This document shows, one piece after another, positions 7,451 through 13,147 of a DNA stretch of 14,695 nt. Origin of the DNA: JAZOTK01 sp045534775 (GTDB taxonomy: Bacteria; Bacillota; Clostridia; RUG12999); NCBI GenBank assembly GCA_045534775.1, contig JAZSKI010000012.1, positions 1 through 14,695 on the forward strand. The letters run 5' to 3'. A program made the translations under genes and the position numbers. The notes below the pieces were generated by a model. That model made no database searches. It saw only the letters and a list, made by a program, of their open reading frames with translations, and was not told the origin of the DNA. The number at the start of each line of letters is the position of its first letter. Positions within the stretch are counted from its first letter, which is position 1.

Positions 7451-7675
7451 TAGGAATTAGGAATCAGGAATTGGAAAATCCCCCTGAGAAAGCACACCAA
7501 CCAAAGAGCCACCTCCCTTCAGGCAAGGCTTGACGGGAGGCCGAGCAGAAATTCCGAAGGAAATTTCCCAACCCTCATTCCTCATTTCGCCGAAGGCAAA
7601 ACAACACCGACAAAGTAACTCTACTGACACAAGTCAATATCATTTGCCAAAGGCAAACCTAATCCCTAATCACTT
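7451..7675. repeat. Dispersed inverted-repeat element, about 220 bp
   Basis: The gap between the terminator-like and tail tube genes is filled by non-coding sequence bounded by ATTAGGAATCAGG (7456-7468) and its near-inverse CCTAATCCCTAAT (7658-7670; 11 of 13 match). Inside are hairpin-prone segments: CCTCCCTTCAGGC...GACGGGAGG, TTTGCCAAAGGCAAA (7643-7657), and AACCCTCATTCCTCATTT, which resembles 9963-9980. The left edge merges into AAGAAAGGATG, the tail tube gene's ribosome site. This is the longest such insert in the phage cluster. Confidence 0.65.
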
Positions 7676-8014
7676 TTAATTATCTTTGTGCATCAACAGT
7701 TTAATTTCCGTCTCAAACCTTGAGGTAGCCGCCGAATTCCCCGTCAGATGCGGTGATTTCAGAATTTCAAGAGACAGCACACCTTCGGAGAGAGGGGAGG
7801 CGAAAAGCCTTTCCGTTACTGCCGCCAGTTTTTCTCTGCCGTCGCTGCGACTTCGTATGCAGAGAGTGAAAATTTCCTGAGCGATGTAACTGCCGTCAAT
7901 GTATTTTTTATAAATCTGCGGCTCACCCTCGCGGCGAAGATAAATTTTATCTTCTTCAAGTCCTAAGACGTCGGAAAAAACAATGTCCTCGTTTTCAAAT
8001 AATTTTTCTACCAT
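7676..8014 (-). CDS. Putative phage tail terminator / minor head-tail protein, 112 aa
   Basis: The real gene starts at the ATG at 8014 (MVEKLFENEDIVFSD), preceded by GAGGG. The longer frame upstream merely reads through the 85-residue gene, which ends at 8019. The 112-residue product is mixed alpha/beta: an N-terminal EDIVFSDVLGLEEDKIYLRREG, a central YIDGSYIAQEIFTLCIRSRSDGREKLAAVTERLF, and a strand-rich end (LSLEILKSPHLTG...RFETEIKLLM). A small alpha/beta protein directly before the major tail protein is the normal place for the tail terminator (SPP1 gp17-like) that closes the tube and joins it to the head. I do not recognise a specific family, so the role rests on position, size and secondary-structure pattern. 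Confidence 0.55.
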   Translation of the reverse strand: MVEKLFENEDIVFSDVLGLEEDKIYLRREGEPQIYKKYIDGSYIAQEIFTLCIRSRSDGREKLAAVTERLFASPLSEGVLSLEILKSPHLTGNSAATSRFETEIKLLMHKDN

Positions 8015-8018
8015 AATG

Positions 8019-8276
8019 TTACCCTCTGGCGATAATTTTCCAATGAGGAACGGTGGTGTTTTTTCTGTTATCACGAACGGCAATAACAGAAAATCCGTCA
8101 CCGTCACAGCAAATGGTATCACCGGGAGAAACCGCAATTTCGTCTTCGGTGAACAGCCTTGCCACAACCCTTGTATTTGAGAAAAAACCGCCGTTTTCAA
8201 AATAAATGTTATCTACGATATGAAATCTCCCGCGGGGGAAAACGGTGATTGCATCCTTATGTGAAATCGTAATCAT
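8019..8276 (-). CDS. Small putative head-closure (stopper) protein, 85 aa
   Basis: An 85-residue frame that starts four bases after the connector gene's stop, with AGGTTGAG as a modest ribosome site, and ends four bases before the next start. Tight packing supports a real gene. The sequence alternates beta strands: RGRFHIVDNIYFENGGFF, TRVVARLFTEDEI, then VSPGDTICCDGDGFSVIAVRDNRKN and a closing HWKIIARG. A PGD turn followed by FxVIxVRDNR is typical of small beta-barrel head-closure proteins, where a positional-information or barrel domain plugs the connector. In order and size it fits the stopper between the connector and terminator. The usual extra neck protein (HK97 gp10-like) seems missing. 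Function is inferred from gene order. Confidence 0.5.
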   Translation of the reverse strand: MITISHKDAITVFPRGRFHIVDNIYFENGGFFSNTRVVARLFTEDEIAVSPGDTICCDGDGFSVIAVRDNRKNTTVPHWKIIARG

Positions 8277-8280
8277 AGGC

Positions 8281-8607
8281 TCAACCTATTCCGCAATAGA
8301 GTAAGCCCTTGCCCTTAAGATAAACGGAAGCAATTTCTGCCGCCATTTTATAGGGAGATGAATTTTTATCATAATTTACGCTGTAGCCGTCGTTATTTTC
8401 GGAAGAAATCCCGCGGCGCTTGCTATCGCGGAAGAAAATATCCGCCAGATGGCAAACCGCCATTTTAACGTCCGTATCCAGAGTAAAGGGTGAAAGCACC
8501 ATACTCCCGATAAACTTAAGAGCCATATCGGAAAACAAAGGAAACCGCTCCTTCCCGATAAGAGACCCACCGTAGATATCCGTATAAAAAGTGTAGTCTA
8601 CGTACAA
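8281..8607 (-). CDS. Phage head-tail connector (gp6-like adaptor), 108 aa, TTG start
   Basis: A helical 108-residue protein with the N-terminal pattern of the gp6-like head-tail adaptors of Firmicutes phages: YVDYTFYTDIYGGSLIGKERFPLFSDMALKFI, followed by helices with DTDVKMAVCHLADIFF and a final YKMAAEIASVYLKGKGL helix. In the family this protein forms the ring under the portal. The start appears to be TTG (8607-8605), seven bases from a GGGGG ribosome site; the next ATG would delete the conserved YVDY...YGG segment, so the TTG is preferred. Order right after the capsid is standard. A portal, its binding partner, is not encoded anywhere in the window. Confidence 0.7.
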   Translation of the reverse strand: MYVDYTFYTDIYGGSLIGKERFPLFSDMALKFIGSMVLSPFTLDTDVKMAVCHLADIFFRDSKRRGISSENNDGYSVNYDKNSSPYKMAAEIASVYLKGKGLLYCGIG

Positions 8608-8624
8608 AATAAAACCCCCGTTTC

Positions 8625-8737
8625 TTAGGAATCAGGAATCAGCCCCCCCTGCACAACCCCACACAGCCTTCCCCTCAAAGGAGAAGGTGTCAGCGAAGCC
8701 GCTCGGATGAGGTGGACCCCCTGATTCCTTATCCCTA
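8625..8737. repeat. Compact inverted-repeat (MITE-like) element, 107 bp
   Basis: The clearest member of the family. Left end TTAGGAATCAG (8625-8635) and right end CTGATTCCTTA (8721-8731) are inverse with 10 of 11 positions matching. Inside are CCTTC...GAAGG and CGGATGAGGTGGAC, the latter shared with 13081 and inverted at 3091. The first about 28 bp (GAATCAGGAATCAG, a C-run, TGCACAA) are shared with the element at 9911. It lies between the capsid stop and the connector ribosome site with no room for other signals. Confidence 0.8.
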
Positions 8738-9859
8738 TTAGTTCGTGCCGACTCTTACAGCCTTGCCGTTTGCGTCTGTTTCGGCTACGGTAATTGTATC
8801 ACCTGCATTGGCTGTGATTTCGTCTGTCAGCTCCGTCCAGGAGGATAAATCATCACCTAAATCCACGTCCTGGTTGCCTATGTAGTAAACATGGCTGTTA
8901 CCCATAGCAGGTGCAGGAGATACGGAAACCTTGACAGTGCCTTCTGTTTCGCCTTCAGCAGTAGTTACCGTAAGACCGCCCAGAAGGGGAGCGCCGAATT
9001 TGAAAGCGGCGAAAGCGTTATCCTTGATTACAAGATAACCGAGTCTCATAGTAGCCTTAATGGCAATCATATCCTGCTCCGCAAGAGAGATAGGCTTGCC
9101 GTCTGCATCAAGAGTACCCTGCAGGGTAGCTTCTGTCAGAACTTCAAATTCAATACCGCTGCGAATACCCACAAGAGAGTATTTCCATTCGCCGCCGATT
9201 AAATCAAAGGCAGAGCTGTTCCAGGCGGCAGAACGTATAAATTCAATAGGCTGTGAGTAAAGCTCACGAGTGTTTGTACCCTCTAAATACAAGGGAGCAC
9301 CACCGTTATCACGGAGTCTGCGGAGCATATTTTTAATACCGATATGTCCTGCAAAGCCGTTAACCTCATAACCATCCGCTTCAACCATAGCCATAGCATC
9401 GGAAACGGCAAGGTCCAAAGATTCGTTGCTCTGAACAAGCATATTGGTAGCGGCTATGCTGCCTGCAAGGCTGGTAGCAAAGGGTGAATCCTCACCGAAA
9501 ATACACGCCTTGTCGATGGTCTGATAAAAAGCTTCGGAAATCTGCGGTGCAAGGTCCGCAAACACATCGGTTATGCTGTCGCTGAGCTTTTCTTTTGTTA
9601 CGGGTATAATAACCGCAAGCTTTTTAGCGGTAATTTCGGGATGTATCCAGGTAGCACCCGAGGTTTTGATACGCTGACCCTCGCCAACCCAATAAGCGCC
9701 GGGTCCGTCTACGAGAACATTAAATTTCTTAGTATCGCTGTTCATCTGTTCGATACGTGAGAGTCTGAGAATACCCGACCCCCTCACAATATCGGTAATA
9801 ATGTCCTGCGCCTGCTCCGCAGGCACAAATCCTTTAAGCTGGTCTTTTAAATAGTTCAT
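8738..9859 (-). CDS. HK97-fold phage major capsid protein with C-terminal extension, 373 aa
   Basis: Major capsid protein. The start chosen is the ATG at 9859 (MNYLKDQLKG), with AGAAAGGAG and a T-run upstream; a GTG seven codons earlier reads through that ribosome site. HK97-type features include the SRIEQMNSDTKKFNVLVDGPGAYWVGEGQRIKTS-like N-arm/E-loop region (about residues 33-67), then ITAKKLAVIIPVTKEKLSDS, a long spine helix with LAPQISEAFYQTIDKACIFGED, and the C-terminal MIAIKATMRLGYLVIKDNAFAAFKF at about residues 260-285. There is no long N-terminal delta domain, consistent with the separate scaffold gene just upstream. After residue about 290 comes an extra 80-residue beta-rich, Ig-like segment (GLTVTTAEGETEGTVKVSVSP to the end) likely displayed on the capsid surface. 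No protease gene is visible. Confidence 0.85.
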   Translation of the reverse strand: MNYLKDQLKGFVPAEQAQDIITDIVRGSGILRLSRIEQMNSDTKKFNVLVDGPGAYWVGEGQRIKTSGATWIHPEITAKKLAVIIPVTKEKLSDSITDVFADLAPQISEAFYQTIDKACIFGEDSPFATSLAGSIAATNMLVQSNESLDLAVSDAMAMVEADGYEVNGFAGHIGIKNMLRRLRDNGGAPLYLEGTNTRELYSQPIEFIRSAAWNSSAFDLIGGEWKYSLVGIRSGIEFEVLTEATLQGTLDADGKPISLAEQDMIAIKATMRLGYLVIKDNAFAAFKFGAPLLGGLTVTTAEGETEGTVKVSVSPAPAMGNSHVYYIGNQDVDLGDDLSSWTELTDEITANAGDTITVAETDANGKAVRVGTN

Positions 9860-9876
9860 AAAAAACTCCTTTCTCG

Positions 9877-9893
9877 TCACGCTACAGGCGTGA
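9877..9893 (-). other. Hairpin just upstream of the capsid ribosome site
   Basis: TCACGC, loop TACAG, GCGTGA: a perfect 6-bp stem directly before GAGAAAGGAG of the capsid gene. It sits in the same place as the hairpins before the Gp15-like, Dit and 138-residue genes. It may shield the capsid mRNA 5' end after processing; no terminator U-run follows it. Confidence 0.55.
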
Positions 9894-9904
9894 ACACTTA
9901 AATT

Positions 9905-10005
9905 AATAGTGAATCAGGAATCAGACCCCCCTTGCACAAGCCTAACCGCAAGCAGAAATCCCCTAACCCCATTCCTCATTTGACGGAGACAAGCCTGACC
10001 CCTCC
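9905..10005. repeat. Dispersed repeat element in the scaffold-capsid gap
   Basis: It starts with GTGAATCAGGAATCAG, a C-run and TTGCACAAG (9910-9940), which matches 8629-8656 almost base for base. Further in, CCTAACCCCATTCCTCATTT (about 9961-9980) resembles 7570-7587, and CCTGACCCCT follows. The right boundary is not clear. No coding capacity. Confidence 0.6.
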
Positions 10006-10009
10006 ACAT

Positions 10010-10423
10010 TCATCTTTTCGCCTGATTGTCTAAAATTGCTTTAAAAAATCCTGCGTGGGACGGTTTTGCCGTGCCTTGCCTCATTCCTGTTGATACCTTC
10101 GTTTCGGAAAACAGATAGGGGTTGTCTTTTTTCAGCCGTTCCAGCTGAACATCAAGTCCGGTCAGCTCGCCGTCTCTGAAAGAGACGGTATCTGTGTCTA
10201 TCAGCTTTCTTATAAGCCTGCTGTCCTTAGTGCCGCTGCGAATAAGCTCAAGCTCAATGGCGTTTTCAAGACGCAGTCTGTCTGCTTCGGCGGCAGGGAT
10301 ATATTCGCCGGCGGCAAGGTTAACAAGCTCAATTACGCGGTCGGGATTTTCGGCGTTGTAGCAGCTCAGCTTTTCCGCAAACCCGTCAAAATCCTCACCC
10401 AGTGCTTCTCTTAGAAATTCCAT
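10010..10423 (-). CDS. GP20-like phage scaffolding protein, short form, 137 aa
   Basis: First gene of the phage cluster. Start at the ATG at 10423 with AGGGAGGTG; the longer open frame upstream is untranslated leader and promoter. The protein matches the Phage_GP20 scaffold family: IELVNLAAGEYIPAAEADRL (residues 31-50), an ELELIRSGTKDSRLIRKLIDTD segment, DGELTGLDVQLERLKKDNPYLF (84-105), and a basic tail ending in HAGFFKAILDNQAKR, where capsid-binding helices usually lie. Usual members approach 180-200 residues. Here the long central coiled coil normally found between the GEYI motif and the acidic helix is missing, so the family's middle has been shortened. It would chaperone capsid assembly and should be lost on maturation. 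Position directly upstream of the capsid agrees. Confidence 0.75.
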   Translation of the reverse strand: MEFLREALGEDFDGFAEKLSCYNAENPDRVIELVNLAAGEYIPAAEADRLRLENAIELELIRSGTKDSRLIRKLIDTDTVSFRDGELTGLDVQLERLKKDNPYLFSETKVSTGMRQGTAKPSHAGFFKAILDNQAKR

Positions 10424-10446
10424 GGTCTCACCTCCCTTACGGCTAT

Positions 10447-10455
10447 ATAATATCA
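10447..10455 (-). promoter_or_regulatory. Candidate extended -10 promoter of the phage cluster
   Basis: On the minus strand TGATATTAT (TG, one base, then TATTAT) lies about 24 bases before the scaffold ATG. It would start transcription roughly at 10440 with a very short leader holding only the AGGGAGGTG site. A weak TTGAAA lies upstream but at too long a spacing (22). If real, the cluster starts transcription at the scaffold gene. Confidence 0.35.
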
Positions 10456-10554
10456 CAAAAAAAGAACGGTTTACTTTCAATCTGCAAAAACAGGAGGAAT
10501 TCCGCATAAAATCAAGGAAAATTTGTGGGACAACCAAAAAAACCTATATAAGCC

Positions 10555-10583
10555 TTGACAAAAAAGAGATTTTGTGGTAAAAT
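10555..10583 (+). promoter_or_regulatory. Strong SigA-type promoter for the WG-repeat gene
   Basis: TTGACA (10555-10560), 17-base spacer, TAAAAT (10578-10583): near consensus. The start point would be about 10590, leaving a leader of about 120 bases that begins inside the TATACGTATA palindrome. A second TATAAT at 10592-10597 lacks a good -35. Confidence 0.75.
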
Positions 10584-10710
10584 TGTATACGTATAATAGG
10601 GTAGTTTGAGCATTATACAAAAAAGATGAAATTTCCCCATAAATCGGGAGAAAAATGATTATCAAGGATATAAAAAAACCTGCTTTGTGGGTGAGTTTAT
10701 CGGAGGAGTC

Positions 10711-11934
10711 ATGAACAAATATAAAATTATATGGCAGATAGTAATAATTACGGCGATAGTGATAGTAGGAATTACGGCGGCTGTTTTTGTTATACATAAC
10801 AGAGATTACAATGAAAAAACCGAGAAAACCGTCAGTATCAATAATCATTACAGCTATGCAGAAGAAAAATCAGCTCCCCATAACCTGCTTATTACCGTAG
10901 AAAATGAGGGTTACGGGCTGATAGATACGGAAGGAAACCGTGTAGCGGCGCCTGAATATGATATGCTTCTTTTGGCGGATTATGGCTTGTATTACTATAA
11001 AGAAGGCACTCAAAGCGGTTTTTTAAACGGTGAAGCAAGAAAGGTTTTCACCACCGAAGAGGTAATCGGTACAACCGTCAGCGAGGATTTTGTAATCTAT
11101 ACCCGTGACGGAAAAAACGGGTTTATAAACATTAAAAACGGCAGTAAAATCGAAGCCTGCTACGAGGCGGTTTATGATTTTTCGGAAGGTCTGGCGGCTG
11201 TGTGCCTGAACGATAAGATAGGCTTTATAAACAGCCTCGGCGAGATGGTTATTGAAAATAAATACTATTCCAAGGGTCTTTATTACTTTACGGAAGGTAT
11301 CTGCAGCGTTATAGAAGGTGACCCGGACGTTTCCGCCTCCAGCTATTATATCAATACAAACGGCGATATGGTGCTTAACATTGAAGGTAGCTTCGGAATG
11401 CAGTTCTATGAAGGCAGAGCCTTTGTAAAGGAAGGCGACAGATGGTTTTTGATAGACAAAAACGGCGAGAGAGTTACAGATACTGCCTTCGGTCCTTATG
11501 AATCCAAAATGCCCGGCAGGTTTAAAGACGGTTATGCCACCGTGGCTGTTGATGGTAAATACGGCGTTATAAGCAGGGACGGCAGCTTTGTGATTAACCC
11601 GACCTATGACGAGCTGGGGGAAATGCTTGACGATAAAATCGTGTTCAAAAAAGACGGTAAATACGGGTATATGCAGAAAAACGGTTATGTGATAATTTCT
11701 CCCGTATATGACGTGATGACAGGCTTTAAAAGAGATATGTCAATAACAAGAGTTGACGGCAAATACGGCGTCATAACAAGCCGCGGCGTTGTGGTACTCG
11801 AAAATGAATACCAGAAAACAGAAATTCTCGATAACGGTATAATAAAAACGTGGACTGACGATAAAACCTATTTTTATATGAGAAGCAACGGCACAGTTCT
11901 GTGGAACGGAAACAGCCCGTCCCCAAAGGCTTAA
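10711..11934 (+). CDS. Membrane-anchored WG-repeat protein, 407 aa
   Basis: Start at the ATG at 10711 with GGAGGAG just upstream (tight spacing); a GTG eight codons earlier has no site. Residues 6-28 are a single strongly hydrophobic membrane helix (IIWQIVIITAIVIVGITAAV), with a Lys-rich short inside end, so the rest is predicted outside the cell. From about residue 66 the protein is a string of WG/KYG-type repeats: GYGLIDTEGNRV, NGFINIKNGSKI, IGFINSLGEMVI, RWFLIDKNGERV, KYGVISRDGSFV, KYGYMQKNGYVI, KYGVITSRGVVV, each followed by a YDxL-like segment. Such repeats build beta-propeller-like scaffolds; their function is mostly unknown, with roles proposed in protein or envelope binding. It stands divergent from the phage cluster and about 80 bp before the ABC genes, possibly in one transcript with them. 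Confidence 0.85.
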   Translation: MNKYKIIWQIVIITAIVIVGITAAVFVIHNRDYNEKTEKTVSINNHYSYAEEKSAPHNLLITVENEGYGLIDTEGNRVAAPEYDMLLLADYGLYYYKEGTQSGFLNGEARKVFTTEEVIGTTVSEDFVIYTRDGKNGFINIKNGSKIEACYEAVYDFSEGLAAVCLNDKIGFINSLGEMVIENKYYSKGLYYFTEGICSVIEGDPDVSASSYYINTNGDMVLNIEGSFGMQFYEGRAFVKEGDRWFLIDKNGERVTDTAFGPYESKMPGRFKDGYATVAVDGKYGVISRDGSFVINPTYDELGEMLDDKIVFKKDGKYGYMQKNGYVIISPVYDVMTGFKRDMSITRVDGKYGVITSRGVVVLENEYQKTEILDNGIIKTWTDDKTYFYMRSNGTVLWNGNSPSPKA

Positions 11935-12012
11935 AATACGAAAAAGCTTATAAGCAGTGGCGGTAATCCGTCTGCAAATATATTTTTTTATTAATGAAAG
12001 GTGTGGCTTAAA

Positions 12013-12819
12013 ATGAAAAACACAAGAAGAACTTTAGCAATCCTTTTTGCGGCAATAATGGCAATGGGAATGCTGGCAGGCTGTGGAGCAAAAAAAGCAG
12101 CTTCCGATTTGGATTATGTAAAGGGTAACGGTAAAATGGTTATCGGTTATACCGATTATGCTCCCATGAACTATTTTGAAAACGGCGAATTTGTAGGCTT
12201 TGACACAGATTTTGCAAAAGCAGTTTGTGAAAAATTAGGCGTTGAACCTGATTTTATCGAAATCAACTGGGATACCAAAGAAACAGAGCTTAATGCAAAA
12301 AGCATTGACTGTATCTGGAACGGCTTTACTATCAACGAAGAAAGAAAAGCTAACATTGAATTCTCAAAGCCTTACATAAAAAATAAACAGGTTGTTGTAA
12401 TTAAAAAGGATAACGCTGAAACATATAAAGATGCGGCAAGCCTTTCAGCGGCAAAATTAGTAGCTGAAATCGAATCCGCAGGTGAAGATGCAATCGCAAA
12501 TGACGATAGCCTTAAAATCGCAACATATACAGCTGTTACAAAACAGACAGATGCTCTTTTAGAGGTTAAATCAGGCACAGCAGACGCGGCAGTTTTAGAC
12601 TATACCCTGGCAGATGCTATGGTAGGCGAAGGCACCGATTACGCTGATTTGCAGATTGTAGAAGGTCTCGATTTAGGCGTTGAAGAATACGGAATAGGCT
12701 TCAGAAAAGGTAGCGACATTGCCGCAGAGGTTGATAAAATCATAGACGAGCTTACAGCTGACGGCACAATGGAAAAAATCGCAGAAAAATACGAGCTTTC
12801 TGCAATATTGATTAAATAA
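12013..12819 (+). CDS. Polar amino acid ABC transporter substrate-binding lipoprotein, 268 aa
   Basis: The start chosen is the ATG at 12013 (MKNTRRTLAILFAA), nine bases after AAAGGTG; the upstream GTG overlaps that site. A lipoprotein signal peptide ends in the lipobox LAGC with Cys24 as the lipidated residue, so the protein is anchored on the outer face of the membrane. The mature part is a family 3 (bac_solute-binding) fold: MVIGYTDYAPMNYF, FVGFDTDFAKAVCEKLG, the conserved NWDTKETELNAKSIDCIWNG, INEERKANIEFSKPY, and a second-lobe GTADAAVLDY. It captures a polar amino acid (glutamine, cystine or histidine class; exact substrate not readable). The permease and ATPase follow. The stop codon lies inside the first copy of a tandem repeat, so the extreme C-terminus may have been altered by repeat insertion. 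Confidence 0.9.
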   Translation: MKNTRRTLAILFAAIMAMGMLAGCGAKKAASDLDYVKGNGKMVIGYTDYAPMNYFENGEFVGFDTDFAKAVCEKLGVEPDFIEINWDTKETELNAKSIDCIWNGFTINEERKANIEFSKPYIKNKQVVVIKKDNAETYKDAASLSAAKLVAEIESAGEDAIANDDSLKIATYTAVTKQTDALLEVKSGTADAAVLDYTLADAMVGEGTDYADLQIVEGLDLGVEEYGIGFRKGSDIAAEVDKIIDELTADGTMEKIAEKYELSAILIK

Positions 12820-12925
12820 GAACCCCCATGGCGTTTTCGCAGTACCACGCCAACACCACAGGACTTCTTTTAAAATAAGAACCCCCATGGCGTTTTCGCA
12901 GTACCACGCAAACACCACAGGACTT
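12814..12925. repeat. Two-copy 59-bp-period tandem repeat over the SBP stop codon
   Basis: A 53-bp unit (AAATAAGAACCCCCATGG...) at 12814-12866 recurs at 12873-12925 with one mismatch, giving a period of 59. The unit contains the TAA stop of the substrate-binding protein in copy one. It includes CCATGG and, in copy one only, a TGGCG...CGCCA pairing. High identity implies recent duplication. No similarity to the other gap elements was seen. Confidence 0.9.
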
Positions 12926-13147
12926 AAGCGAAGAAATTTATGCCGCACCTTCGGGTGCGGCAATGTAAAATGACAGGGATTAGGGAGAAGGGAATAGTAT
13001 TTCCCGTAAGGTAAGCAAACGAAGTCTTCCCCTTGAGGCAAGTGACCGAAGGGAGCCGTAGGAAGGTGGACCGCCCGCGGCGGATGAGGTGGTGACCCTA
13101 ACCCCATATTTTCATCGTCACATCGTTGTGGCAGGAAAGGTAAAAAA
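12926..13147. repeat. Hairpin plus dispersed inverted-repeat element inside the ABC operon
   Basis: Together with the tandem repeat, this makes a 328-bp gap between SBP and permease with no gene. A 9-bp stem TGCCGCACC/GGTGCGGCA closes on a TTCG loop (12941-12962), a very stable cUUCGg-type tetraloop. It then carries the element: GGGATTAGGG (left) against CCCTAACCCC (right), the 37-bp unit at 12995-13031 shared with 6890-6926, and CGGATGAGGTGG shared with 8704. A small hairpin, CACATCGTTGTG, sits just before the permease ribosome site AGGAAAGG. No U-run follows the stem, so read-through into the permease is likely, perhaps at reduced level. Confidence 0.75.

Larger units (their letters stand above)
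10424..10710. promoter_or_regulatory. Divergent promoter region between phage cluster and WG-repeat gene
   Basis: This 287-bp AT-rich gap holds no gene and, unlike the other gaps, no dispersed repeat. It contains the plus-strand promoter described separately, a weak minus-strand extended -10, and inverted repeats near the plus start point. These are TATACGTATA (10586-10595) and the pair GTATAAT (10591-10597) / ATTATAC (10612-10618), which could bind a repressor or form a leader hairpin. It is the boundary between phage-derived and host sequence; no att-like direct repeat was recognised. Confidence 0.5.

Noticed and set aside
8019..8200. N-terminal extension of the 112-residue terminator-like gene to 8200
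   Set aside because: The extension lies wholly inside the 85-residue gene in another frame and has no ribosome site, while the ATG at 8014 follows GAGGG.
10424..10710. Prophage attachment site at the phage/host boundary
   Set aside because: No tRNA, integrase or recognisable direct repeat pair is visible; the left boundary is outside the window, so this cannot be tested here.
10477..10848. Minus-strand 123-residue open frame across the divergent promoter region
   Set aside because: It overlaps the strong plus-strand promoter and the start of the WG-repeat gene, has no ribosome site, and its protein is low-complexity and aromatic-rich, typical of AT-rich antisense sequence.
12814..12925. Possible CRISPR array
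   Set aside because: Only two copies with a 6-base interval, which is far too short to be a spacer, and no cas gene nearby.
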